From VBAS01 sp035292525 (GTDB lineage Bacteria > Bacteroidota > Bacteroidia > Chitinophagales > Chitinophagaceae): DNA of 7,660 nt. A program made the translations under genes and the position numbers. Location of the stretch: NCBI GenBank assembly GCA_035292525.1, contig DATDPZ010000223.1, positions 1-7,660 on the forward strand, read 5' to 3'. This document shows positions 1-7,200 of the stretch, piece after piece. The notes under the pieces were generated by a model. That model was not told where the DNA came from. It ran no database searches and saw only the letters and a program-made list of their open reading frames with translations. Each line of letters starts with the position of its first letter. The stretch's first letter is position 1.

Positions 1-498
1 TTTAACACCGATGGTCTGCGTTCCCTGCTTTATACAATGCCACATATAAAAAACCAGAAGGAAAAAACACTTCGTTACCCGGGGCATGTGGATATTATTA
101 TTTCATTAAAAGAAAGCGGATTCTTCAACGGAGAAGCTATTGATATAAACGGAATAAAAATTTCGCCATTGAAAGTAACCTCGCAGATATTATTCAACGA
201 ATGGAAACTCGGATTAGAAGAAGAAGAACTGACAGTAATGAAAGTGATTTTGCATGGAGAAAATAAAAAGATAGAATGGAGCCTGCTTGATTATTATGAT
301 AAGGAAACAAAGATTTCTTCAATGGCCCGGACCACCGGCTATACCTGCACAGCCGCTGTCAACTTACTTGCCCAACATCTTTTTTCGGAAAAAGGCGTTT
401 TCCCACCAGAGCTGGTGGGGAAACACAAGAGTTGTTTTGAATTTGTAGTAAACTATTTAAAAGAGAGAGATATTAACTGGGTATCAAAAAATAATTAA
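1..498 (+). CDS. Saccharopine dehydrogenase family protein, C-terminal part (5' end outside window)
   Basis: The reading frame is open from base 1, so the gene begins upstream and the ATG at 37 is internal. The first codons read FNTDGLRSLL, followed by KEKTLRYPGHVD and, later, MARTTGYTC and KGVFPPELVG. These are hallmarks of the C-terminal domain of saccharopine dehydrogenase / lysine dehydrogenase-like proteins. Family members oxidise saccharopine, or a related lysine derivative, with NAD(P)+ on the route between lysine and 2-aminoadipate semialdehyde, in the cytoplasm. About 165 residues are visible; the N-terminal Rossmann domain lies outside the window. The C-terminus ends in a YLKERDINW-type segment typical of the family, so the 3' end is complete. 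The stop TAA (496-498) overlaps the stop of the convergent gene. Family assignment is firm, but I cannot tell saccharopine dehydrogenase from lysine 6-dehydrogenase with only this part. Confidence 0.85.
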   Translation, partial: FNTDGLRSLLYTMPHIKNQKEKTLRYPGHVDIIISLKESGFFNGEAIDINGIKISPLKVTSQILFNEWKLGLEEEELTVMKVILHGENKKIEWSLLDYYDKETKISSMARTTGYTCTAAVNLLAQHLFSEKGVFPPELVGKHKSCFEFVVNYLKERDINWVSKNN

Positions 499-1013
499 TC
501 CTCACACATTTTTTTCAGATTTAGAAGGCCGGTTACAAATTGGCGATTCAGTTGTTTGCTGATCATGGGTCCCATCAGTCTTGCTACAGGAAAGGGAAGT
601 GCACCGCTATTTTGCCAGGTTACTTTTGTTTCATTGCCATCCGCCCAGGGTTCAAACAACCAGTTATCTTTAGCTTTACTTTTCCAGGGTTTGAAAAACT
701 CAAGATCAAAATGAATGTGTTTATCGTCAATACCCGAAAGTGTTAATGCACCAATACCAACTTTTTTTCCTGTCCAGGCATATTTATGGCCGGCAGTTTT
801 TGGAATTCCGGTTACCGTGCCTTTGGCAGTCGGGTCACTTTGCTGCCAGGGGTTCCACAGGCTGTAAAAATTCAGATCACCAACCTTGTCCATGGTTTCG
901 GAAATATTTTTTTTTATGATGGTTGATTTTTCAATATTATAATTTTTTGGAAGCAACAGTGCTGCTATCAGTGACAACAATATCAGCCCAGGTAAAATAT
1001 AAATGAAGACCAT
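495..1013 (-). CDS. Membrane-anchored SRPBCC (START/polyketide cyclase-like) family protein
   Basis: This is a 172-residue protein. Residues 1-22 form one hydrophobic segment (MVFIYILPGL then ILLSLIAALLLP), likely an N-terminal membrane anchor. The rest resembles the Bacteroidota SRPBCC proteins: a W-rich LWNPWQQSDP at about 52-61, GHKYAWTGKKVGIG at 75-88, a strand-rich middle, and a long C-terminal helix starting near 140. The SRPBCC fold usually makes a hydrophobic ligand cavity, but the ligand and role are unknown here. I chose the ATG at 1013; the frame can run to a TTG at 1058 directly after an in-frame stop, adding 15 residues before the hydrophobic segment, which is less likely. The gene lies downstream of the S46 peptidase on the same strand, with a gap of about 120 bp, so co-transcription is possible. 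Its TAA shares bases with the convergent upstream gene's stop. Confidence 0.75.
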   Translation of the reverse strand: MVFIYILPGLILLSLIAALLLPKNYNIEKSTIIKKNISETMDKVGDLNFYSLWNPWQQSDPTAKGTVTGIPKTAGHKYAWTGKKVGIGALTLSGIDDKHIHFDLEFFKPWKSKAKDNWLFEPWADGNETKVTWQNSGALPFPVARLMGPMISKQLNRQFVTGLLNLKKMCED

Positions 1014-1133
1014 AAAAATGATTTTTTGTACGGTACTTAAATGATAATGTGTGAACAATCAATTTGGCTAATTAAATTCATTTGCAGCGGCTTTCTTTTT
1101 CCGGTTTTGCTTCGGCCAGTAAAACTGAAAGCT

Positions 1134-3311
1134 CTATTTCCTGTTTCCCCCCACCAGCTTCATTTCCTTTACCAGGTGGCCGGCGTCTGCATATTTGTCT
1201 ATAATAAATAATATATAGCGGATGTCCACCATAATGTTTCGGCAAATTGAGGGGTCGTAATTGATATCACTCATGGTTCCCTCCCAGGCACGGTCAAAAT
1301 TTATCCCTACCAGGTTTCCGCTGGCATCCAGTGCCGGGCTGCCGGAGTTTCCTCCGGTAGTATGGTTGGTGGCTATAAAACAAACCGGCATTTTTCCGTT
1401 GCTGGCATAAGGGCCATAGTCTTTGTTTTGATACAGGTTTTTTAATTTTTCGGGAACGTCAAACTCATAATCTCCCGGAACATATTTTTCCATCACGCCG
1501 TCGAGGTAAGTATAGAAATCATATTTCACTCCATCTCTTGCATCATATCCTTTTACTTTTCCGTAAGTAACCCGCATCGTTCTGTTGGCGTCAGGGTAAA
1601 ATCGTTTTTCTTTAAATGCGTCGAGCTGCGCCTGCATATATATCCTTTGCAGTTTGTTGATCCGTTCCTGGATCTCGTTTTCTTTTCGCTGTACCTGTAC
1701 CTGGTAGGTTTCCAGCATATCAATAAATAAGTTAACCGTTGCATTTTTCCTGATATAGTTTACTGCTTCCCCCATTGACTTTTGCAGCAGTTCAGTCGTT
1801 TTTGTGGCCCTGGTGATCTCTGTTTCTCCATATATTTTTTCTGCTATTTTTTTAAAGTCGCCGGTATGTTGCATGGCCATCTCTTTTAGCCGGGGAGAAA
1901 TATTTCCTTTTGACTGATCCATCACATACATTTCCACCAGCACTTCAAATAGTTTTTTATCTGCTTCTTCATTATAGTCTTTATAAAACCCGGTTAGAAA
2001 TTCTTTTACCTGGGAAAGTTTTTGATTGTAGCCGTTCGCCCCTCCTTTTTCATAAGCCGTTGCCAGGGCATTCAGCTGGGCGGCGATAGTAAACAGTTCG
2101 ATCTTGCTGCTGATTTCGGTAAAATAGTCTCTTGCAAATCCATAGGGTTCCATTTCTGCATACGCTTCGTTCAGTTCATTTAAAACCGTTCCGTATTTTA
2201 TTTTCAGCGCCGGCACAGCAATGATCCTTTTCAAAAATTCTTTTTCGTAGTTTTCTTTTTTTTCAATTGCTTTAGTTCTGGTTAATCCGAGCACTTCACC
2301 CTGCCATTTTTTATAGGCATTCTGAATACCTGCATATTTTGAGGCATATTGAATTTTTATCTGTTCGTCTTTTCTCATAAACCCATCCAGCACGGTCAGC
2401 GCCTTTTCCCTGATAGCAATCTTGATGGGATTGTTCACTGTCATGATCTGCTTCACAGCAGATGCCGGCAGGTATTCCATGGTTCTTCCCGGAAAACCAA
2501 AGACCATGGTAAAGTCGTTTTCTTTTACTCCGTCCAGGGATACAGATAGCGATCTTTTAGGTGTATAAGGAATATTATCGGGTGAATAGGCGGCGGGTTT
2601 ATTGTCCTTTCCTGCATAAATACGGAACAAAGAAAAATCGCCTGTGTGGCGCGGCCATACCCAGTTGTCTGTGTCTTTTCCAAAATTTCCGATGGCTGAC
2701 GGTGGCGCTCCTACCAGCCGTACATCATTATAGGTTTCTGTTACAAATAAAAAATACTGGTTGTTCTCAAAAAATCCGCGGATTAAAACATCCTGGTAGC
2801 TTTCTTTCTTCGCTGCTTTTCTCATCGCTTCCATGTTTTTATCTACCTGCGACTGTCTTTCGCTTTCACTCATTGCTGCATGTACTCCGGTTAATATTTG
2901 TTTGGTTACTTCGTCTATCCTTACAATAAACGTGACAAACAGTCTTTGGTTAGGAATTTCTTCCCCGTTATTTTTTGCCCAAAAACCATCTCTTATATAA
3001 TTATGATCAAGTGTGCTGTGGTTTTGAATAGACCCGAATCCACAATGGTGATTAGTGAGTACTAATCCTTTTGAAGAAATTACTTCGCCTGTACAGAAAC
3101 CGCCAAAACTTACAATTGCATCTTTCAGGCTGCTGCCACTTATATTATATATGTCTTTTGCGCTGATTTTCATTCCCAGGCTCTTCATTTCTTTTTCATT
3201 CAGTTTTTCCAATAACTGGGGCAGCCACATGCCTTCTTCTGCAGCCACACTGAAGGGCCTCGCTACCAGTAAAAAGGAAACAATAAAAAGAAGCGATATT
3301 TGTTTTTTCAT
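1134..3311 (-). CDS. S46 family dipeptidyl-peptidase, DPP11-like (Asp/Glu-specific predicted)
   Basis: This is a 725-residue serine exopeptidase with an N-terminal signal peptide (MKK, then hydrophobic residues to about 24, with VAA before EEGMW), so it is exported to the periplasm or outer membrane. The length is normal for S46 (about 700-725). The chymotrypsin-like halves are separated by a helical domain (about 290-570), as in DPP7/DPP11. The catalytic triad is visible: His89 in LTNHHCG, Asp225 in PRHTGDFS and Ser656 in GGNSGSP. The family block VRLVGAPPSAIGNFGKDTDN leads into WVWPRHTGDF. S46 enzymes remove dipeptides from peptide N-termini; the residue 18 after the catalytic Ser separates DPP7 (Gly) from DPP11 (Arg or Ser). 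Here it is Arg674, in NFDRAWEG, predicting acidic P1 preference. The ATG start is followed directly by the signal peptide. The gene diverges from nadA across the putative origin. No convincing promoter was found upstream. Confidence 0.92.
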   Translation of the reverse strand: MKKQISLLFIVSFLLVARPFSVAAEEGMWLPQLLEKLNEKEMKSLGMKISAKDIYNISGSSLKDAIVSFGGFCTGEVISSKGLVLTNHHCGFGSIQNHSTLDHNYIRDGFWAKNNGEEIPNQRLFVTFIVRIDEVTKQILTGVHAAMSESERQSQVDKNMEAMRKAAKKESYQDVLIRGFFENNQYFLFVTETYNDVRLVGAPPSAIGNFGKDTDNWVWPRHTGDFSLFRIYAGKDNKPAAYSPDNIPYTPKRSLSVSLDGVKENDFTMVFGFPGRTMEYLPASAVKQIMTVNNPIKIAIREKALTVLDGFMRKDEQIKIQYASKYAGIQNAYKKWQGEVLGLTRTKAIEKKENYEKEFLKRIIAVPALKIKYGTVLNELNEAYAEMEPYGFARDYFTEISSKIELFTIAAQLNALATAYEKGGANGYNQKLSQVKEFLTGFYKDYNEEADKKLFEVLVEMYVMDQSKGNISPRLKEMAMQHTGDFKKIAEKIYGETEITRATKTTELLQKSMGEAVNYIRKNATVNLFIDMLETYQVQVQRKENEIQERINKLQRIYMQAQLDAFKEKRFYPDANRTMRVTYGKVKGYDARDGVKYDFYTYLDGVMEKYVPGDYEFDVPEKLKNLYQNKDYGPYASNGKMPVCFIATNHTTGGNSGSPALDASGNLVGINFDRAWEGTMSDINYDPSICRNIMVDIRYILFIIDKYADAGHLVKEMKLVGGNRK

Positions 3312-3585
3312 TTTTGATGTTTTTGAGGATGATAAAAATAGTTCATTCTTTTTTAAGCCCTTTTTTCAGAAGGTACCCGACTTGTTTTTCTCCCCTAAAC
3401 CCTGTGGGCAACTTTTTTTTCCTGTGCATAAGCCATGGTGAAACGTGAACATGAAACAGGATGATTGGATAGATAAATTTTCAGTTCAGTAAAAAATTCT
3501 TTTATTGTTAATTACTACCATTTTGTTCTTTCTCTTTCCACCTGTTTTTTCCTGTTTTTATAAAAAAGTTTTTTACTATTCCCTG

Positions 3586-3601
3586 TCCACAATCATGTGG
3601 A
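3586..3601. repeat. Inverted DnaA-box-like pair (TCCACA-ATCA-TGTGGA)
   Basis: A perfect 6-bp inverted repeat with a 4-base centre is formed by two oppositely oriented DnaA-box-like sites (3583-3591 and 3596-3604). Closely spaced head-to-head boxes could bind two DnaA molecules. It sits about 95 bp to the left of the TTATCCACT box at 3698. It has no following T-run, so it is not a terminator. Confidence 0.5.
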
Positions 3602-3679
3602 TATAGTACAGGAATTCAATACAGGCTTTACTTGTTACTGTGGAATAGTGCTTCCGGCCTGTGTATAACCCCGAAGTTG

Positions 3680-3687
3680 TAATTTTG
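3680..3687 (+). promoter_or_regulatory. Possible Bacteroidota -7 element (TAATTTTG)
   Basis: TAATTTTG fits the Bacteroidota sigma-A -7 consensus TAnnTTTG and points towards nadA. A TTG at the expected -33 spacing is not visible, and the leader to the nadA ATG would be about 165 bases. It lies between two DnaA-box-like sites, so nadA transcription and DnaA binding could interfere if it is real. It may be chance in AT-rich DNA. Confidence 0.25.
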
Positions 3688-3690
3688 TAA

Positions 3691-3770
3691 AATATTATTA
3701 TCCACTAATTCACCGTCATAATAATAATATACTTTTTTCTAAAAATATATTTAATACTAATTATTATAAG
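3691..3770. other. Very AT-rich segment, putative DNA unwinding element
   Basis: By hand count 12 of 80 bases are G or C, and in 3721-3770 only 4 of 50. The segment lies between the DnaA boxes at 3660/3698 and 3778. It contains ATAATAATAATAT at 3718-3730, whose TAA triplets resemble the TA(A/G) DnaA-trio repeats that load DnaA on single-stranded DNA in other bacteria. The role is inferred from composition and position only. Confidence 0.5.
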
Positions 3771-3843
3771 AAAGCGAAGTGGATAAAAATCAGATTTGAA
3801 AGTTTGGTTGGACTTGTGGAATATTGCTGACTGATCAACCACC

Positions 3844-3850
3844 AGGAAAA
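3844..3850 (+). promoter_or_regulatory. Ribosome-binding site supporting the nadA start at 3857
   Basis: AGGAAAA lies 6 bases before the ATG at 3857. This favours that ATG over the in-frame TTG at 3824, which lacks a comparable site and itself falls at the edge of a DnaA-box-like motif. Confidence 0.5.
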
Positions 3851-3856
3851 AAAAAG

Positions 3857-4867
3857 ATGGAAAACGAAACAATCTCCGCTGCGAAAAACGAAGTTGATGC
3901 AAAAGGGTTCCTGGACCTTGACCTGGATCCCACGCTGGATCTTTTTGCGGAAATTGAAAGATTGAAAAAAGAAAAAAATGCCGTGCTGCTGGCACACTAC
4001 TACCAGGAGCCTGACATACAGGACGTGGCTGACTATATCGGTGATAGCCTGGGACTGGCACAGCAGGCGGAAAGAACATCAGCGGATATGATAGTTTTTG
4101 CGGGTGTACATTTCATGGCAGAGACAGCAAAAATTTTAAATCCAACAAAAAAAGTAGTGATCCCTGATCTGAAAGCGGGATGTTCTCTGAGTGACAGCTG
4201 CCCTCCTCCACTTTTTAAAAAATTTAAAGAACAACATCCCGATCATGTAATAGTGAGCTATATCAACTGCAGTGCAGGTATCAAGGCATTGAGTGATGTG
4301 ATCTGTACCAGCAGTAATGCAAAAATTATTGTGGAAAGTTTTCCAAAAGAGCAGAAAATAATTTTTGCGCCGGATAAAAACCTGGGAGCGTTTATCAATA
4401 AAGTAACCGGAAGAAACATGTTGCTCTGGAATGGCGCCTGCATGGTACATGAAATTTTCAGCCTGGAAAAAATTACCAAACTGAAACAGCGGCACCCGCA
4501 GGCAAAAATGATTGCACACCCGGAATGTGAAGAACCGGTATTGCGCCTTGCAGATTTTATCGGCAGCACTACGGGTTTATTAAAATATACGCAGCAGGAT
4601 GATGCCAATGAGTTTATCGTGGCTACTGAAGCCGGCATCCTGCACCAGATGATGAAAGCAAGCCCACAGAAAACATTTATACCTGCACCACCCAACAACA
4701 GTTGCGCCTGCAATGACTGCCCGCACATGAAACTGAATACCCTGGAAAAAATTTACCTGTGTATGGAATATGAAATTCCCGCAATTGAGATGGAAGAAGA
4801 ATTGAGATTAGCTGCACTGCAGCCGATAAAAAAAATGCTTGAAATAAGCAGTAAGGCCGGAATATAA
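3857..4867 (+). CDS. nadA: Quinolinate synthase NadA
   Basis: This cytoplasmic [4Fe-4S] enzyme condenses iminoaspartate with dihydroxyacetone phosphate to quinolinate in de novo NAD synthesis. The 336-residue product shows the whole family pattern. Substrate-pocket motifs are AHYYQEP at 46-52, DSLGLA at 63-68, GVHFMAET at 83-90, SYINCSAGIKA at 134-144, HPECEEPV at 221-228 and GSTTGLLKY at 236-244. The three cluster cysteines are Cys109 (LKAGCSLSD), Cys195 (WNGACMVHE) and Cys288 (CACNDCPHM), where the terminal motif also carries Cys283 and Cys285. Length is typical for NadA. The ATG at 3857 is chosen because of the AGGAAAA site before it. The partner genes nadB and nadC are not in the window; the gene stands alone, immediately right of the putative origin, and is followed by an integrase remnant. 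No clear terminator is seen after it. Confidence 0.97.
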   Translation: MENETISAAKNEVDAKGFLDLDLDPTLDLFAEIERLKKEKNAVLLAHYYQEPDIQDVADYIGDSLGLAQQAERTSADMIVFAGVHFMAETAKILNPTKKVVIPDLKAGCSLSDSCPPPLFKKFKEQHPDHVIVSYINCSAGIKALSDVICTSSNAKIIVESFPKEQKIIFAPDKNLGAFINKVTGRNMLLWNGACMVHEIFSLEKITKLKQRHPQAKMIAHPECEEPVLRLADFIGSTTGLLKYTQQDDANEFIVATEAGILHQMMKASPQKTFIPAPPNNSCACNDCPHMKLNTLEKIYLCMEYEIPAIEMEEELRLAALQPIKKMLEISSKAGI

Positions 4868-4988
4868 GAAGTTTTGCAAAGCCTGTTCCTGCGGAGGCCC
4901 GATTGACAGGATGTAAACAATAAATACAAAGGCAGGTTTATGAAGCTGGTAATTGTGGCAGGAGAAAAAAATTATTTATTTTAATTAC

Positions 4989-5421
4989 ATGAAAGCTGTT
5001 GTTCTGAAACCAATTCATCACCGGGAGCAGGAATGTATCGGGATTTATTTCGAAAACTCACCAGCTATCAATAGTGCTATCCGGAACAATGCTGGTGATG
5101 CTGCGGGAATACCTTTTAAAATATAAACCCGAAAAATATTTATTTGAGGGGCAGCATAAAGGAACAAATTATAGCAGCAGAAGTTTGCAGATAATAATAG
5201 AAACGGCTAAAGGCAAAGCCGGTATTAGTAAAACCGGCAGCATGCATATGCTCAGGCATAGTTTTGCAACACATTTACTGGAAAAAGGAACAGATGTAGT
5301 GTTTATTTAAAAAATTTTAGGTCATAATGATTTAAAAACTACACTCCGTTATCTGCATGTTACTAATAAGGATTTGATGAATATCCTAAGCCCACTTGAA
5401 GACATCAAAGATTTTTTATAA
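4989..5421 (+). pseudogene. Tyrosine recombinase/integrase remnant (internal deletion, frameshift, nonsense)
   Basis: The ATG at 4989 opens MKAVVLKPIHHREQECIGIY, the start of a Bacteroidota tyrosine-type integrase family, continuing to AIRNNAG near 5096. Immediately after, homology jumps to the catalytic domain in another frame (LVMLREYLLKYKPEKYLF, from about 5092). The core-binding domain and the first catalytic Arg region are lost; full-length relatives are about 360-400 residues, against about 144 codons here. The remaining catalytic parts are HMLRHSFATHLL (His codon 5245, Arg codon 5254), LGH (His codon 5323) and the nucleophile Tyr in TTLRYLHV (codon 5350). A TAA at 5308-5310 sits where relatives have Gln (FIQKILGH), so CAA to TAA is likely. 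The C-terminus ends at TAA 5419-5421. The protein cannot be functional. Family numbers come from general knowledge, not from an alignment. Confidence 0.88.
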
Positions 5422-5454
5422 CGATTCTAAAAATTTTTGGCTGTATTTGTGAAA

Positions 5455-5470
5455 CTCCGCCAGGCAGGTT
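5455..5470. repeat. Partial copy of a GC-rich dispersed palindrome (CTCCGCCAGGCAGGTT)
   Basis: This short GC-rich island in AT-rich intergenic DNA resembles one arm of the CCTGCC/GGCAGG palindromes scattered in Bacteroidota genomes. It is similar in character to the complete hairpin at 7426-7447. It lies between the integrase remnant and the GH32 gene. No complete hairpin is formed here. Confidence 0.3.
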
Positions 5471-5676
5471 AAAATCTTGCATAAAAACACTTAATGAAAT
5501 GAAAATCAGCAAAACAATTTTTTGGCACTAAAAAAAATTAATGTTCGTATATTCGACAATACAGCCGTTGTTTGGAGGCAAGTGTAAGGACAAAACAAGT
5601 TCCCAAAAATCCTCTTAACAATGAAATATTTTGATGGAAATAATTGACATAAAACTTTTTCAAGATATTTGAAAAC

Positions 5677-7200
5677 ATGAACAGCAAGCTCAATTTATTC
5701 TTCACTTTTTGCATCATGCTTTCATTTTTTGCTTGTAAAAACAAACCGACTTCGGACCAAACTGAATTATCGTATAACGAGCCACACAGACCCCAATATC
5801 ATTTTTCTCCGCCTAAAAATTGGATGAATGACCCCAACGGGATGGTGTATTATGATGGCGAATATCATTTATTCTACCAATATTATCCACATGGCAATAC
5901 TTGGGGCCCCATGCACTGGGGTCATGCTATTTCGACGGATTTGATTAATTGGGAAAATCTGTCAATTGCACTCTATCCCGATACACTAGGATATATTTTT
6001 TCAGGTTCCGCAGTTATTGATTGGAAAAATACTAGTGGCGTTGGCAAAAACGGACAACCGCCTATGATGGCTATTTATACAAACCACTCGGCGGACGGGG
6101 AAAAGGCAGGAAAAATTGATTTTCAAAATCAAGGAATTGCCTACAGCATAGATAAAGGGCGCACTTGGGAAAAATACAAAGGAAATCCAGTTCTGAAAAA
6201 CCCGGGCATAAAAGATTTTAGAGACCCTAAAGTTCTTTGGGATGAAGGAAGTAAGTCGTGGATTATGGCATTGGCAGTGAAAGATAAAATAAGCTTTTAT
6301 ACTTCTCCAGACCTGTTAAATTGGAAACATAGCAGTGATTTTAATCCTGCATGGGCAGCGTATGGTGGTGTATGGGAATGCCCTGATTTATTCCCAATCA
6401 AAACACAAGATGGTGAAGACAAATTTGTTTTATTAGTAAGTATAAATCCGGGTGGCCCTAATGGGGGCTCCGCCACGCAATACTTTGTTGGCGACTTTGA
6501 TGGAAAAAAATTTGTTCCCGTAACATCAAAAATAAAATGGCTAGACTATGGCGCTGATAACTATGCTGGAGTAACATGGTCAGATATTCCGAAAACCGAT
6601 GGCAGAAGACTTTTTATTGGATGGATGAGCAATTGGCTGTATGCTCAAAACGTTCCAACAGAGGCATGGAGGTCAGCAATGACTATTCCAAGAGTTTTGG
6701 AGTTACACAAATCGGAAGGACAATATAAATTATTCTCAAAACCAGTTCAGGAAATGACCAAATTAAGAAAATTATCCGAGCAGGTGACCTCTAATAAAAT
6801 AGACCTTTCATCAGATATCCTTGAGATTGAATTAGATGTTTTGTCAACGGATTTTCAACTTATTTTCTCTAACAAGAACAAAGAAAAAGTAACATTGCAA
6901 AAGAAGGGAGACCAGATAATCTTTGATAGAAGTCAATCCGGGATCACTACTTTTAATGACGACTTTCGAAAGATTCATTATGCGCCTGCAAAAGACATAG
7001 ACATAAAGAAAATTAAAGTCTATGTAGACCGCTCATCAATAGAATTATTCTTTAATGAGGGTGAACTGAATATGACAGAACTGGTATTTCCAAAATCGTC
7101 CTATACATTGCTAGAAACACAAGGAATTAGGGAGCAGGTAACGATACATCATCTTAGAACTATTTGGGAAAAGTATGACTTTCCTACATATAAAAAGTGA
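5677..7200 (+). CDS. GH32 family fructan hydrolase lipoprotein (levanase/inulinase/invertase-like)
   Basis: This 507-residue glycoside hydrolase family 32 enzyme cleaves beta-fructosidic bonds in fructans or sucrose by a retaining mechanism. Residues 1-19 are a lipoprotein signal and Cys20 (LSFFAC) is the likely lipidated residue, so the enzyme is anchored in the outer membrane or periplasm. The five-bladed propeller carries the nucleophile Asp52 in WMNDPNG, the transition-state stabiliser Asp183 in FRDPK and the acid/base Glu234 in WECPD. FYQYYPHGNTWGPMHWGH (66-83) and FSGSAV (108-113) are also family motifs. A C-terminal beta-sandwich follows from about 365, ending with VYVDRSSIELFFNEGE. 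The length is complete. Exo/endo activity and inulin/levan preference cannot be read. No SusC/SusD pair, fructokinase or sensor lies nearby. TTGACA (5644) and TATTTG (5666) precede the ATG so closely that they would give a near-leaderless transcript; this is doubtful. Base composition looks more AT-rich than nadA. Confidence 0.95.
   Translation: MNSKLNLFFTFCIMLSFFACKNKPTSDQTELSYNEPHRPQYHFSPPKNWMNDPNGMVYYDGEYHLFYQYYPHGNTWGPMHWGHAISTDLINWENLSIALYPDTLGYIFSGSAVIDWKNTSGVGKNGQPPMMAIYTNHSADGEKAGKIDFQNQGIAYSIDKGRTWEKYKGNPVLKNPGIKDFRDPKVLWDEGSKSWIMALAVKDKISFYTSPDLLNWKHSSDFNPAWAAYGGVWECPDLFPIKTQDGEDKFVLLVSINPGGPNGGSATQYFVGDFDGKKFVPVTSKIKWLDYGADNYAGVTWSDIPKTDGRRLFIGWMSNWLYAQNVPTEAWRSAMTIPRVLELHKSEGQYKLFSKPVQEMTKLRKLSEQVTSNKIDLSSDILEIELDVLSTDFQLIFSNKNKEKVTLQKKGDQIIFDRSQSGITTFNDDFRKIHYAPAKDIDIKKIKVYVDRSSIELFFNEGELNMTELVFPKSSYTLLETQGIREQVTIHHLRTIWEKYDFPTYKK

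Larger units (their letters stand above)
3403..3823. other. Candidate replication origin (oriC): DnaA-box cluster with AT-rich unwinding region
   Basis: Nine 9-mers resemble the DnaA box TTATNCACA (reverse TGTGNATAA). Perfect: TGTGCATAA 3423-3431 and TGTGTATAA 3660-3668. One mismatch: TGTGGATAT 3596-3604, TTATCCACT 3698-3706 and AGTGGATAA 3778-3786. Two mismatches: TGTGGGCAA 3403-3411, CTGTCCACA 3583-3591, TGTGGAATA 3639-3647 and 3815-3823. Seven face one way and two (3583, 3698) the other. They lie in a long non-coding gap between divergent genes and flank a strongly AT-rich stretch, the layout expected of a bacterial oriC. dnaA is not in the window; in Bacteroidota the origin need not be adjacent to dnaA. 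The alternatives are a DnaA-titrating or regulatory cluster, or a plasmid-type origin. Box density is the evidence; single boxes occur by chance (one perfect copy lies inside the GH32 gene). Confidence 0.6.

Noticed and set aside
3055..3441. Plus-strand open frame of 128 codons over the start of the S46 gene
   Set aside because: It lies mostly antisense to the clearly coding S46 signal-peptide and catalytic-His region and shows no recognisable domain.
3705..4079. Minus-strand open frame of 124 codons over the AT-rich region and the nadA 5' end
   Set aside because: It is antisense to nadA, has low-complexity Phe/Pro-rich content and would run through the putative unwinding element.
4136..4728. 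Two minus-strand open frames inside nadA
   Set aside because: They are shadows of a confidently identified gene, with no motif of their own.
4881..4911. CCTGT...ACAGG pair after nadA as a terminator
   Set aside because: It has only a 5-bp stem with a loop of about 19 bases and no T-tract.
5538..5744. Minus-strand 68-codon open frame upstream of and overlapping the GH32 start
   Set aside because: It overlaps the GH32 lipoprotein signal sequence in antisense; the product resembles no family I know.
5883..5891. Perfect DnaA box TTATCCACA
   Set aside because: It encodes part of the conserved YYPHGN segment of the GH32 enzyme and is isolated, so it is probably chance. It shows that single boxes are weak evidence.
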